This document shows positions 21,277 through 33,774 of a DNA stretch of 64,000 nucleotides, piece by piece. The translations under genes and the position numbers were made by a program. Origin of the DNA: Posidonia oceanica (taxonomy: Eukaryota > Streptophyta > Magnoliopsida > Alismatales > Posidoniaceae); contig JAZBRS010000026.1 of assembly GCA_037176725.1 (NCBI GenBank), forward strand, positions 60,614,501 through 60,678,500, given 5' to 3'. The notes beneath the pieces were generated by a model. That model made no database searches. It saw only the letters and a list, made by a program, of their open reading frames with translations, and was not told the origin of the DNA. Within the stretch, counting starts at the first letter, position 1. The number at the start of each line of letters is the position of its first letter.

Positions 21277-22700
21277 TCAGATCAGATATAAGCATGTAAC
21301 CACTGGCTGATAAAGATGCAGATTTCAAAGCTAGCAGTTTAGCATGTTCAACAATTAGCATTTAGAGTGCAGATATTAAGGCACTTCTTCTTGCAGGAAA
21401 GTGGTTGGTCAGAGCTCTGGACCGATGCAGCTTGAAGAAGGTCGACGCATGCTTGATAGAAGTACTGTCTCAACGCCAAGCCATGTTTTGTCAAGCGGGA
21501 AGATAGAAGGAGGGGAAAGACTGATGCTGTGCATGCATGCATGGTTTATGATTGATATGCGCAGATATGTGCGTGGTTTACAATAGATGCTATAGATATG
21601 TGTATGATTTTGCTTATATGTTGTAGCCTTTAGCATATGGAGTGCTTAGCGCCTACTGCAGAGGAAGAGAGGGGTCCCTGGCTCACTGGACTCTACTCAA
21701 ACTCTTAACTTGCTGGTGGCGCTCAGGAAAAGGTTATTTGCAGTGCGTGGGTGGTGGGTAGTGAGGATAGGCTCCAGGCCAAACTCCCAAGGACCTACAC
21801 CTACTCTTTTTTGCTCCTTTTTGCTCCCTCATAGGCGTGTAGGTTTCCCTATCCCTAACTTGGAGGTAACGGGCACCTGGTTGAAGCTGGGGAACTGCTT
21901 GCTAGGCCTTGCTAGGTTTATAGGCTCTACAGGGCTTGTGTATTCCCCAGACGCAAACTTTGCTCCTCTCTAAGATAGGTAAAGGGGGCGGGATAGCGCT
22001 ACTTGCCTTTTCTTTCTGGAGTTGACTTTTGTCTTTCCTCCTTTTTTCATGCTTCTTTTTTCTTTCTTTTTCTTTTGTTCTTTTCTTTTTCTCTTCTTTT
22101 TTTTGGCAGGCTTCCACTATCCCTGGCTTAGAGGTAATGGGCGCCTGGGTTTGAGGCAGACTTGAGGCTCCCAGGTGTGAAATAGAGGACCATCTCCGAA
22201 GCAGTTCGGAGGGACAGGGTTATGCTACACACCTCTATCTCTAAGGCCTACTTCTGCCTTCGCCTTCTATTCGCCTTTTCTTTTATGCCCATGCTTAGAC
22301 ATATTCTTTTATGGCTCACACTCTTGCTCGCACCCTAGCATTTTATCTCCCTCAGGAGGTGCAAGTCCTAAGGGGTTCGGTTATTTCGCTTGTTCTCGTT
22401 TGAAAGGTGACTCCCTCTCTAGCTAAAACGCCTAAGTAGTGTCGGGTGAGGCAAGGTAGACTCCTTCCAGAGCAGGCGAGCTCATTCGATTTCATCATCA
22501 GGCCAGATGCAATGCATGATTTTTGCTAAGAATTCGTAGGTTTTTTGCTTGAGATAAGCTGAAAGAGGTGGAAATACAAGGATATGTGCAGAGAGTGCGA
22601 GAATGCAAAGGGGCAAGATTGGAATGTAGAAGAATGTGCAAGGGTAATGAGAATGCAAAGGATGGGACGGGAAAGAACACTTTGCAAGGCAAGGGCTGGT
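21277..22700. other. Spacer between integrase and DUF7745 ORF in element A
   Basis: Non-coding. It has a polypyrimidine block on the plus strand (about 21990-22110), meaning polypurine in the sense of the element, as in the equivalent spacer of B (61365-61660). No further gene is seen. Confidence 0.55.
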
Positions 22701-25700
22701 CTACTGATAGTACTTCTTGAGGTAGCATGCATTGACCGACTCTGACTGCCCAGTCTGGTCTATGTCCTCAAGAATTGCTGCACTACCTGAGAAAGCCTGC
22801 TTGACCACAACGGGGCCACACCAGTTGGGTCGGAATTTGCCTCAACCGTCTGGCAAGTGGATGGCTCGCAAGACGAGGTCTCCTGGTTGGAAGCTCCTAG
22901 GCCGCACCTTTTTCAGGTATGCTCTTGCCATCCGCTTCTGGTAGCAGCAAGCGTTGTGCATTGCTTGCAATCTACGCTCATCAATCAGGTTGAGCAGGGC
23001 GCAGCGGTCCTCGACCCTTTCTACTTCTTCCAGCTCTGCTTCTCACAGGATTTGCAGCGAAGGGATCTCCACTTCGACAGGCAACACTGCCACCATGCCA
23101 TACGCCAGCGAGTACGGGGTGGCTCCTGTCGAGGTCCGCACTGATGTCCTGTACGCCCAGAGTGCGTACGGAAGCTTGTCATGTCAGTCTTTGTGGGTTT
23201 CTGCCATCTTCTTCATTATTTTCACAATGTTTTTGTTGGCAGACTCCACTGCTCCATTCACCTGCGGCCGATAAGGTGAGGATCTGTGATGCTTGATCTG
23301 GTGCTTCTACAAGTATTCCTTGATCCTCTTTGCAATGAAGTTCGAGCCATTGTCAGAGATGATTGCATGCAGGACCCCATACCGGGTGACAATGTTATTT
23401 CTGATAAACCTCTCTGTCACCGCGGCTGTGACCGCCTTGTAGGAGGTTGCTTCCACCCACTTAGTGAAGTAGTCTATCGCTACCAGAATGAAGCGATGAC
23501 CATTCGATGCAGCAGGGTGTATAGCGCCGATGACGTCAATCCTCCAAGTGGAGAAGGGCCATGGCGAGAACATCCTATGCAATTCCTGTAGGGGAGTGTG
23601 CATAAGATTACCATGGATCTAGCAGTTGTGGCATCTACGCACAAACTGGCAACAGTCTGCCTCCATGGTTGACCAGAAGTAGCCTTGCAGCATGATCTTC
23701 TTGGCCAGCAGCACACCATTCATATGTGTACCACAAGTCCCTGCATGAACTTGGAGCATTAGCGTGTCGGCCTCTTGCTTGCTCAAGCAACGCAGGAGCA
23801 TCTAACTGTATGACCTTCTGTATAGCTACCCTGCCCCTAACACATACTTCGATGCCAGATGCGCCAAAGTTCTTCTATCTGCTACTGAGGTGCCAGGCGG
23901 GTGGTTGCCAGACTCCAGGAAGGCTTTAATGTCACAATACCAAGGCTGCTCTTCTACCGGATCCGCCTCCTCTATGCTCATGCAGTGCGCAGGCTACTCC
24001 ATGCATGTAACTGATACATCCACTGCTCGGTCTTTAGGTATACTGAGCCAGGATGCCAAGGTTGCTAGCGCATCTGCATATGCATTCCTTGCCCTGTTCA
24101 TGTGCGAGAAGCGGATGCTTGCAAATTCTTCTATCAGCTTTAGCAGGTGTTTGTAATATGGCACAAGCTTTGGATCCTTTGTTCTCCAATCGCCATTCAC
24201 TTGGGAAATCACCAGCATGGCATCGCTGTGCACATGCAGCTTCTGCGCCTCATGCTCGAGCATGACCTTCAATCCCAGAATGCATGCTTCGTACTCTACT
24301 TCATTATTAGTGCATTTGAAGGTCAGCTTCTTTGCAAAGGGGATCATCTGCCCCTGTGGCGTGGTTAGCACTGCGCCTATGCCTCGACCCTTCTTGTTGA
24401 CAACGCCATCAAAGTACAGTTGCCATTCCTCTAAGTCCTCAGGGTCCTCCTTGCCAGAGTCTTCCATTGCAAAGAGGATGTCCTCATCCGGGAACTACGT
24501 CTGGAGAGGCTGGTATTCAAGCAAGGGAAAGTCTGCGAGGTGATCTGCCATGACTTGGCCCTTCATGGCTCGCTGCGTGACAAAGGTGATGTCGTACTGA
24601 GACAACAGTACCTGCCACTTGACGCATCTGCCTACCATTGCTGGCTTCTAGAAGAGGAACTTGATAGGGTCATGTCGCCATAGGAGCCGGACTGGATATG
24701 CCATCATGTAGTGCCTCAGCTTCTGTGCGGCCCAGAAGAGGGATAAGCAGGTCTTCTCCATTGTGCTATACCTGGCTTCGCAATCATTGAATTTCTTGCT
24801 CAAGTAATAAATTGCATGCTCCTTCCTACCAGATCCATCATGCTGGCCCAAGACGGCGCCCATGGAATGCTATGTGGTAGAGAAGTAGAGAAGCAGAGGT
24901 CTCCCCGGCATGGGAGGGACCAAAACAGGAGGCTTGGTAAGAAGCTGTTTGATCTTGTCAAAGGCAGCTTGGCACTCCTCGCTCCAGTTAATCTGTGCAT
25001 TCTTCTTTATGAGCTTGAAGATCGGTTCGCATATAGGCGTGAGCTGTGCAATGAACCGACTGATATACTGCAGGCGTCCGAGCAGGCCTCGGACCTCTTT
25101 CTCTGTCTTGGGGGTGGCATGTCCACGATGGCTTTTGCCTTCATCGGGTCCACTTCAATCCCCCTCTGGCTAACAATGTAGCCCAGGAGCTTGCCAGAAG
25201 ACACCCCGAATATGCATTTGCTGGGGTTAAGGCGCAGTTTACACTTTCTCAAGCGGTTAAAGAGCTTCCTTAAACAGGCAAAGTGATCCTCAGGCTTTTT
25301 GGTCTTGGCAATCATATCATCCACGTAGACCTCCACTTCTTGATGCATGAGGTCATGGAAAAGTGTAGTCATGGCCCTCTGATAGGTTGCACCAGCATTT
25401 TTCAGCCCAAATGGCATAACTTGGTAGCAGAAGACATCCCAAGGGGTGATGAAGGATGTTTTCTCCATGTCTTCTTCTGCCATTCTGATCTAGTTATAGG
25501 CAGAGAAGCCGTCTATAAAGGAGAGCATTTTATGCCCTGTAGTGTTATCGACTAGGATGTCAATGTGCGGCAGTGGGAAGTCATCCTTGGGACTCGCCTT
25601 GTTCAGGTCCCTATAGTCGATGCACATGCGGACTCGTCCATCCTTCTCGGGCACTGGCATGATGTTTGCAAGCCATTCAGGGTATAGGACGACCTTGAGG

Positions 25701-28700
25701 ATGTTAACATTGTGCTGCTTCATGATCTCCTCCTTGATCATGAGTAGCCACTGCGGTCACCATCGCCTTAGCTTCTGCTTTATTGGCCTTGCGTCTGGGT
25801 CCAAAGGCAGGTTGTGCACAACTATCTCAATGTCAAGGCCAACCATATCCTCATAGCTCCAGGAGAAGACATCTGCATACTCCTTCAAGAATGCGATGAA
25901 TTCTGCTCTAGCCTGGGGCGACGGATGGGCGCTAATGCGGACCTCTCTGACTTCTTCTACAGTGCCGATGCTGACAACCTCTGTCTCCTCTTCGACATGG
26001 AGGTTGGGGCCTTCTGGATCGTCGTCGTGGGGCCGGAACTCAGGCGACGGTTCATCATTCTCATCTTTGCCTGCATCATCCTCCTCTCCATATGCAATAA
26101 GCTCCGAGATGATCTCCTTCTCAAAGGTGGGGTCTGAGATATCGAAGGAGTGCAAGTGTTCCGCTGCTTGGCCCTAGTGACACTTCAGGATGGTTACGCT
26201 TACCTGAGTGTTTCTGTATCCTTGGTGCGTGACCTCTGTCCTAGCAACCTCCTCAGCTGGCTCTGCCTATTCTGACTCTACTGACTCTGCTGTGCATGCT
26301 ACTGCCTATGCTGAAGCTAACTGTGCTGCTGCTTGCTGTGCGGGGGTTGCATGTGCTACTACTTGCTGCTGTGCTGTTGGTGCCTGCTGTGCTATCACTT
26401 GTGCATGTTGTGCTGCTGCTGGTGCATGTTGTGCTAATGCTGCTACTTGCGGTGCTGATGCTTGTGCTTGCTGCACTAGCGCTGATGCTTGCGGTGCCAC
26501 TGGTGCTGCTTGTGGGGCTGATGCCGCTGGTATCTGCTATGCTACCACTTCCTTTGCATGTTCCGGTGTGCATGCCAGGGATATATCAGGCTGGCGGCTG
26601 ATCAATGCACTGTCGCCTGCTGCACTACCTAAGTGGGGCGTGCACTACACAAACCATCTAGACCCACCTCCTGGTTGCAGGGTTATCAGCTCATCTGGTC
26701 TAGTGGGTGCCTCGACCGCTAGATCTTCCTCTAGGACCATGATAGAGGGATCTGCGGCCATGGCCTTCCCCTTCTTCTGTGTTGTCTCATGCTCTGTGAC
26801 ATCCTGCACCAGCGACACGAGCTGCTCCTGGAACAACTGCTCCAAGTCTCCCACTGAAAAATCAATCTGAGCATCAGCAGCCGCTCCTCCCTCCTCATCC
26901 GAGGGCGAGTCGACATAATGCGACTACCGGGCTTGCAGCCAGTCTTGGCTCGACTGCTGGGCTTTCTGCCGCTTGGGGTACTTGTTTCGCTGCTGTTGGG
27001 TAGACTACCAGGGTCACTGCTGCTACTGGAGTGGAGGCACAACTGCTCTTCTGGGGGGCCAATGGCTGGGCCGCTGTGCTTGGGGACGAAGCACCGGTGC
27101 CCGTGGGTGACAGTGGTTGTCTCCTGGTAGCAGCGGCAAGAATCTTCCGCATAGCAAGATCTGCTGAAGCTGATACTGGTGTGCCAGACAGAGCTGCCTG
27201 GCTTGTTTGTGGCGTTGTCGATAATGCGGGCCGAGTCACGCAGCCGTCTGATCCGACTGACTGCGCCGTCAGAGAAGGTGATTTCCATGCTGGCGCGACT
27301 GCGGCCACAAGCTGACTACTGGATGACGCCGGAGGGCGTGCTTCTGACTCTGGCGCTGCAGCTGCGGCTGTCGGTGACTTTGGTGAAGCTGCAGGAAGAG
27401 GAGAAACTGTCAACCCCGCCCCAGGGCCTACCAATTCTGCGGCTGCATGAGTGAGTGCCGAGCAAACTGACCGAGACGCAGTCACGCTGAGCTGATCCTA
27501 ACTGCTGGTTGGGGCTGCCTCAATTATGCCGGGCTCCTCCTCATCTGAGTAGTAGTCCTCAATGCGGACCCATTCTTCTACCGACAGCGGAGAGCTCGGG
27601 CATGACAGCTGCTGTGCTGGGGCCTCACCACTGTTTGAATCCAGGATACCTGCACTAGTGAAGTTAGTGAGGTCCTGTGGGATAGCCATCCTCTGATCCT
27701 TAAGCTGCATGCATCTGTCTTTGCTGGACTATGGGTCCTATCCGAGACCTTCGGAATCTCTTCGCTCTGCTGCTCTGATCGGCTTAGCGATTCCATGGCC
27801 GTATCGCCCAAGCGGCGTTCCCTTGACATAGCCCCACTTGTGACAGACGTTTTCGACCATCCGGAAGGGGTTATTGTGAACGGCCAAGGAGTTGACACGT
27901 TCAAGATCAGGTATAAAGCTAACCGGCTCACACCAATTAACTCGATACAAGGCATCTGAAAGCTCAGGGTCAAAAGGGATAGTCTGCGAAGAGATAAGTG
28001 CAACCGCTTCAATCCGCTCCTTCTCAAAGTTTTCCGCCATTACAACGATAACATCGTCGCCACGACGAAACTTGATCATGCAATGGAGGGTCGAGGGGAT
28101 GACCTGATGCTTGTGGAGCCAAGGGCGCCCAAGCAAGAAGTTAAAGTTAGGCTCCAAGTCAACAATGTAGAATTCCACATCAAATGTGACCGGGCCAATG
28201 ATAAGAGGAATAATCAAAATCCCTAAAGTGTCATGGTGAGTATTGTCAAAAGCTGTCATTCCCTTTATCGCCGGGGTGATATCCTCGACTTTGAATCCGA
28301 GCCAGGCTGCAGTGTGCAATGGGCAGACATTAAGGCCTGACCCATTATCAACCAGCGATAGGGGAATGCGGAAGTTTTTGTATTGCACCGTGACAAAAAA
28401 GGGTTGGTTATGATTAGTCCCCGTCGGAGGTAGTTCATCGCTCGTGAAAGAGATGATCTGAGGCTCCGCGATGATGCCAACCACGCTTTCCAGGGCCGTG
28501 GGTTCTATAGCTTGGGACACACGGGCTGCTTGGAACACTCGGAGAAAAGCCTCACGGTGTTCAAAAGAGGATTGTATAAGGTCCCAAATTGAAATATTGG
28601 CTTTAACCCTCCTAAGCTGGGAGGTACTGTCAGTTTTGTGGTGCGGCTTTCTAGTGGTAGGAGGGGATGCTTTGAGGGTTGGCTCTACCAAACTAGGTGC

Positions 28701-29160
28701 AGGGGGTTGGCTTGATGCTAGGGGTGCTATGGGTTGGCTATCTGGTAGGGGTGCTGCTGGTAGGCTTGCTGGTGGGGGTGCAGCAGGTGCTGGACGGCTG
28801 GGCCTTACCACCGGTGCTGCGGGCTGGTATACCCTCCCCGATCGTGTGACTTCTACGCACGTTGCCATGGCATAGTTGTAGGGCACGCAATGGGGGTCCT
28901 AGGTTAAGTCAATAACCGTAGGGGCCTGTGCTGCGAGCACAAGAGGGGCTACAGGAGGGTTGGCTGGGCGATAGGGAGAAGGGTGCGGATGCTGGTAGGT
29001 TGCTGGAGGCCTTGGCTAAGACTTAGCTAACAGGCTGATTGGGGGCCTACCAAAATAGGAGGCAGGGGTTTGGGCCTGCGGTCTAGCTTGAAGGTGTACA
29101 GGGGCAGGGGCCTGAGGGTGCAAGGTAGGGCGAGCGGTGGAGCGCCTCAGCCTGGCAGCG
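22701..29160 (-). pseudogene. Gag (partial)-protease-RT-RNaseH-aRNaseH-integrase of element A
   Basis: Read right to left: protease with VDNGSGLNVCP and LLGRPWLH (28886-27738), variable linker, RT (25741-24650; YVDDMIAKT near 25330), connection RNase H, second archaeal-type RNase H (24467-23994; YFDGVV, NNEVEYEA, NAYADALA), integrase (about 23830-22703; SDNGSNF, VNGAVESANK). It ends CYLKKYYQ and TAG at 22701. Damage includes TAG at 25488-25490 (B has CAG), TGA before the RT (CGA expected), a frameshift near 25100 and at least one more between RT and RNase H. The linker at 26262-26545 is an Ala/Gln repeat expansion absent from B. The two RNase H domains identify the Tat lineage. Confidence 0.85.
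26262..26545 (-). repeat. Ala/Gln-rich trinucleotide-like expansion in the A polyprotein linker
   Basis: GCT/TGC/TGT-rich sequence; in the gag-pol frame it reads AQHAPAAAQHAQVIAQQAP and similar. Element B has a Ser/Val/Glu-rich linker here. Confidence 0.6.
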
Positions 29161-29182
29161 TTTGAGATGGAATTGGCTTCAG

Positions 29183-29245
29183 GGCGTAATACGCCATAGT
29201 GTAAGGCGTATAACATTGGACGCACAATATCAAGCGTACAACACC
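29183..29245. repeat. Palindromic cassette 8
   Basis: GCGTAATACGCC, centre GCGTATAACATTGGACGC, right arm GCGTACAACACCC. It sits at the A/C junction. Confidence 0.7.
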
Positions 29246-29620
29246 CTTAACAGTGTTCCTCCGGCTTTCTCCTGTCTTTTCTTTTCTGCTTTTTCTCCTT
29301 TTCTCCTTTTCCTCTCTTTTTTTTGTTTTCTCTTTTTTTTTGCTCTCTTCTTTTTTTTCTGATTTTTTTTTGCTCTCTTTTTTTTTATATATGATTTTTC
29401 TTTTTCTTCTTTTTTGTTTTGGCTTTTCTCTTTTTTTTTCTTTTTGAAGGATTTACAAATGCAAAGGAAAAGAAATTACAAGAACTTGGAATTTTTAATA
29501 CAGATTCCTAAAAGAAATAAAAATAAAACTGAACTGTCACTGTTATGGGTTTTTCCAAATGTCTTCCCCGGCCAAACAAATCACAAAGGAACTAAAAAAA
29601 TATAATAGCCACACAAAGAA

Positions 29621-29681
29621 TACGTTAGACACGAAACCTGCTGCGTACAACATTATACGCAGGGATCTCAGCGGCTAACGC
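29621..29681. repeat. Palindromic cassette 9
   Basis: GTTAGACAC, centre GCGTACAACATTATACGC, right arm GCGGCTAACGC. Confidence 0.7.
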
Positions 29682-30388
29682 CCTATTTCAGAGAACAGCA
29701 CAGAAACACTTTCAAACAGCGATTTAAGGTTTTAATTTTTGTTTTCGCTTTGAGATTATTGCTTTAAACCTGCTGTAGCTCTCTGGGTCCCTTAAGGCTT
29801 AGGTATGGCTTTTTCTTTTTTGGAATTTCTAAGGCTCCTCACAAGATAGGTGAATATGATTGGTACTACCCCCTACCTCAGCTCCTAAGGGTGCTAGGGG
29901 GAGCCTGAATACACTTAGGTCCCTACCCCGTAGAGGTAGAGCCCAGCGTACTCGGGATTGATCGAATCGCTCACGTATCCATACACAGAAGAAATAAACA
30001 AACCACTGAAAAAAGAGGGGATACAAGTCAAGGCTTGAGGTTCTAATTAACTTTCACAAAAGGCCAAGGAAGAAGGAGGGCCCTTAGTAAAAGATAATGA
30101 CAATACAAGTACCTTTCCTAAGTCCTTTGCAAAAAAGGTGCTTGGGACCTAGATCGTAACTTATATAACCCAAGAAATGATACAAACAATTAGTTCCCAA
30201 TGAGGGCCATGCAAGACATATAAAAAGATGTGATTTTTTTTGTTATTATTTTTTGGCAAAGCACCCAAAGAAATTGAAGTTCCGGTCCCTACGGCAGAGC
30301 CGATCACCTCACACCTCAATTCTTCAGGCCAGTTATAACAAGGAAAACTAAAAGAAATTTTAAAATAGAAGGGTTTCTGTTCAGTAGT

Positions 30389-30447
30389 CGTTAGACGCGG
30401 ATATTGCAACGTCCAATGTTAGACGCACCAGATCACACGTATAACGT
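30389..30447. repeat. Palindromic cassette 10
   Basis: GTTAGACGC, centre ACGTCCAATGTTAGACGC, right arm ACGTATAACG. Confidence 0.7.
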
Positions 30448-31588
30448 ACTGACAGTATTTTTCAGAAAAAGCAGTAATTTTTAATAGATCACCCCCACAC
30501 CCAAGAATCCAGGGAGAAGGGGGAGGTGATTTCAGTTATTGAGACGTAGAAAACAAACGGAAAAGATCACGACGCCTCAAAACACTATGAGGAATTTCAC
30601 CGCTTCTTTAAAACATACCAAAAAATAAGAAACTAAAACTAAACTAAGAATGTCAATAATGAAGGAGGAAGAAGAAAGGAAGGGTTACTTACCTTGCACG
30701 GGGGCACTTTTAGTCGTCCCACCGTGATCGCCAGACTGTGGATATGGGGATTTTGGAAGGCAAGGTGAAGTAGAAGATGAGATGGGAGGTTTGGGGAAGA
30801 AGAGACTTCTTTTGGCTCTCTCTCTTGCTCGCTCTATCTTCTCTTTCTCGGGGTCCCCTTTTTTTCTATCCGACTCCATCACTCCACGTGTGATGGAATC
30901 GGTGTGATCACTACTCTCGGTTCACTTTCGTCGGCCCTCGAGATGCCTTTGGGGAGATGTAGAGTGGTTGCGGGTTCAGCTACCTTGGGACAACGCCAGC
31001 GTTGCCCAAGGGTGCCCGTGCTTGGTAAGCTCTTTCTTCTTTCTTCCTCCTTGTATGACAAACGTTAGCAAAGCAAAACAAACAAGACAATATAAAAATG
31101 GATCAATATGTGTAGTAACCTATCCAGAATTAGTAGAAAAGAAAATAAAGAAAGCGTAGTGAGATACGTACCCGAGGGGTTTGATCCCCCCGGTTGCAAC
31201 TAAAAGAGATGTATGCTTAGCTAAAATAATATATGAACTTGAAATTAAAATGCTTGATTATGCTACGGAATTAAACATGTGATATCAGAAATGAAAAGGA
31301 AACGAATGAAATAGAATCCCTTCTGTCTATGCACAAGGTGCAAACTGTGTTGGCATGAAGCCAACAACGACAAAAAGGATCCTCAAGCTTTTTCTAAGAC
31401 TCTCTTTCCTTCAAAATCTCTCTTCTCACTTTCAATTCTTAAGGACCTCACTTCTCTAAGATTTTTAATCTCAAGAGCATGTGAGTTCCAAAAATTCCTC
31501 CACTCCTTTTCTCTCTCAAAATTCCCCCCTTGAACTCAATAGGGGAAGGACACAAATGCCAAGTCAGTAGAGTTTCCTGTTTCAGAAG

Positions 31589-31648
31589 TGTTATATGCTG
31601 GAAAACCAGCGTATAACGTTATAAGCGAGAGTACCCGCGTATAACGAC
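31589..31648. repeat. Palindromic cassette 11 (ATA-core variant)
   Basis: GTTATATGCTGG-AAAA-CCAGCGTATAAC forms a 12-bp hairpin with one G.T pair. GTTATAAGCG ... CGCGTATAAC forms a second. Both arms carry the changed core. Confidence 0.8.
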
Positions 31649-31817
31649 CTCCGAGGCATAACTGCCAGGATCAGAGAAGATTCTCCAATTAAGGAGTCTT
31701 TAAGTGTGATTAAACTCGGCTTTGATGGCTTTAACCAGTCAACAGATTCCAAAGAAGGTAAAAACATGATTTTTGGATTAGGCCAAATAAGGAAAGCTTT
31801 GGCTGACTAGGTTGCCA

Positions 31818-31905
31818 CGTTGGACGCTGGAAAACCAGTGGCCAATGTTAGCCGCTGGAAAATCAACGGCCAACGTTGTATGCTGAGGAGCCAGCGGACA
31901 ACACC
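31818..31905. repeat. Palindromic cassette 12 (one extra unit)
   Basis: GTTGGACGC, GTGGCCAATGTTAGCCGC, ACGGCCAACGTTGTATGC, GCGGACAACACCC: four junction blocks instead of three. Confidence 0.7.
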
Positions 31906-32113
31906 CTTAATCAGTTTAACTTCCAAATTCGGTTAGGACGTGAAGAACACTTAGGTTGCCAACATTTGGGGCTTAGAAAGGTATAACATTTTGGACTTTG
32001 AGGGGAACATTTGGCTCAAGTGAGACTCAGGAATGGGTGGCGAGCTTCTAAGAGCGACCTAATGCAAGAGACTATCCTAACATGAAGGGAGTGCCAAAAC
32101 AGGGTATTTACAG

Positions 32114-32126
32114 ATTGCCTCTCCTT
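32114..32126 (-). promoter_or_regulatory. Polypurine tract of element C
   Basis: The minus strand reads AAGGAGAGGCAAT, then TC, then TGTAAATACCC. It is placed as in element A. Confidence 0.6.
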
Positions 32127-32279
32127 GAAGATGGCGAGACGATACCCCCGTGTGGCGCTACCTGGGGGTCATAAATGAAATTCAATGCCTGCTACCACCA
32201 AACTTGAACGGGACGCACAGAGGGTCGGCTAAAGAAACACGGCCAAGGGGATTGCCCAAGGAGAACAAACTAACGACAT

Positions 32280-32435
32280 GCCACGAGGATGGCCCGTGGG
32301 GGTCAAACTAAAGGACGCTGCCGTAGGAATGGCCCGCAGGGGTCAAACTAAAAGACATGCCACGGGGATTGCCTACCGGGGTCAAACTAAAAGACATGCC
32401 ACGGGGATTGCCCGCAGGGGTCAAACTAAAAGGAT
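32280..32435. repeat. About 39-bp tandem repeat, four copies
   Basis: Units share GACATGCCACGGGGATTGCC and GGGGTCAAACTAAAA. They look like relatives of the 44-bp unit at 33775-34755 (ACATGACGTGCC...GGATGGCC...GGGAGTCG). Confidence 0.7.
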
Positions 32436-32659
32436 GGATAGCTAATGATTCCGACGACCACTCAATGCGAATGCAATACAATGCGCTATGCATAGATGCG
32501 TGCTGACGAGAATGCAAAAGGGGTCATGATATGCAATGCATGACCCTAGGTAATGAGGTTTCTCCATCATCGTCGGCTTTAATTTGTATACTGGGTTGGC
32601 TCAGGAATTTTTCTCACCACCCAAGGCGGACTGACACATGTGTGAATGCAATTTGTCTT

Positions 32660-33035
32660 GATCAGGTGCCCTTTCCTCGAGCGTAGCCTACACTCTCCTA
32701 GGGGACCGTCGTCTCATGATATGCGGGTTGGTGAGCGAGAGGTCCATGATGCTCCCAGGCAAAAGGGGAAATGACCTCTTCTCTGCTGGCCATGTTGGCT
32801 CTATTCGTCACAATTAGGTGTCCTTTCATTGAATGTTGCCTACATTCTCGACAGAGACCGTCATCTCGTGACCCGGAATCAATGAATAATGAGTCCATCG
32901 ATACCATTGGCGTTATTCATCAGAATCAAGTGTCCTTTCATTGAATGCCGCCTACATTCTCAATGGGGACCATCATCTTCTGACCCGGGAGTTAGTGAAC
33001 AGGAGGTTCACTAATACCGTTGGCTTTGCTTTGTT
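32660..33035. repeat. Three degenerate copies of a 110-150-bp unit
   Basis: Copies start near 32660, 32811 and 32923. Shared landmarks are TGTCCTTTCATTGAATG and CCTACATTCTC, followed by GACC.TC.TCT..TGACCCGG. Confidence 0.65.
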
Positions 33036-33039
33036 GACT

Positions 33040-33755
33040 CGGTTATGCTTCGAGGTTCTTTCTGCTGATTGGTTTTGCATTGTTTGTCCGGTCGTGCTCC
33101 GGGGTTTGCTTTGTTGTCCGGTTGTGCTCCGGGGTACCTGCTTTTGATTGGCTTGCTTTGTATGTCTGGTTGTGCTCCGGGGTTTGCTTTGATGTCCCAG
33201 TTATGCTCCGGGGTTCTTTGCTTTGATGTCCCGGTTATGCTCCGGGGACTTTTGCTTTGATGTCCCGATTATGCTCCGGGGATCTTTGCTTTGATGTCCC
33301 GGTTATGCTCTGGGGATCTTTGCTTTGACGTCCCGGTTATGCTCCGGCGATCTTTGCTTTGGTGTCCCGGTTATGCTCCGAGGATCTTTGCTTTGGTGTC
33401 CTGGTTATGCTCTAGGGATCTTTGCTTTGATGTCCCGGTTATGCTTCGGGGATCTTTGCTTTGATGTCTCAGTTAAGCTTCGGGGATCTTTGCTTTGGTG
33501 TCCCGGTTATGCTCCGGGGATCTTTGCTTTGATGTCCCGGTTATGCTCCGAGGATCTTTGCTTGATTGGTTTGCTTTGTTATCTCGATTGTGCTTCGGGG
33601 ATCTTTCTTTGATTGGTTTGCTTTGTTATCCCGGTTGTGCTCCAGGGATCTTTCCTTAATTGGTTTGCTTTGTTATCCCGGTTGTGCTCCGGGGTTCTTT
33701 CCTTGATTGGTTTGCTTTGTTATCCTAGTTGTGCTCCAGGGTTCTTTGCTTGATT
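33040..33755. repeat. About 36-bp tandem array
   Basis: Around twenty degenerate copies of CTTTGATGTCCCGGTTATGC followed by TCCGGGGATCTTTG. Open frames across it are by-products of the repeat. Confidence 0.8.
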
Positions 33756-33774
33756 TGCCAGGGGGATTGCCCAA

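Larger units (their letters stand above)
12969..29182 (-). mobile_element. Tat-lineage gypsy element A with DUF7745 ORF, 5' part missing
   Basis: Order on the minus strand: partial gag, protease, RT, RNase H, second RNase H, integrase (29160-22701), spacer, DUF7745 ORF (21276-19953), tandem repeats, polypurine tract, 3' LTR (16415-12969). It shares this layout and the protein family with element B. The N-terminal gag, leader, PBS and 5' LTR are absent; the break near 29180 coincides with the start of the LTR-like block of element C. The simplest reading is that C inserted into A. Confidence 0.75.
29183..32112 (-). repeat. LTR-like block of element C
   Basis: The right border is clear: the minus strand reads TGTAAATACCCTGTTTTGG after a polypurine tract, parallel to TGTAGACACCCC of LTR A. 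The left border is not clear. It may lie near 29183, where element A is broken and cassettes begin, or at 31110, where TGTAGTAACC resembles the end of LTR A. Five palindromic cassettes lie inside. A splice-donor-like GTAAGTAACC follows a GC-rich stretch on the minus strand near 30690. A T-rich tract fills 29270-29450. No gene was recognised. Confidence 0.45.

Noticed and set aside
27031..28886. Plus-strand frames over the gag-protease region of A
   Set aside because: Shadows of the minus-strand polyprotein, which has clear protease motifs.
29253..29450. Phe/Ser-rich short proteins in the T-rich tract
   Set aside because: Pure consequence of a polypyrimidine tract.
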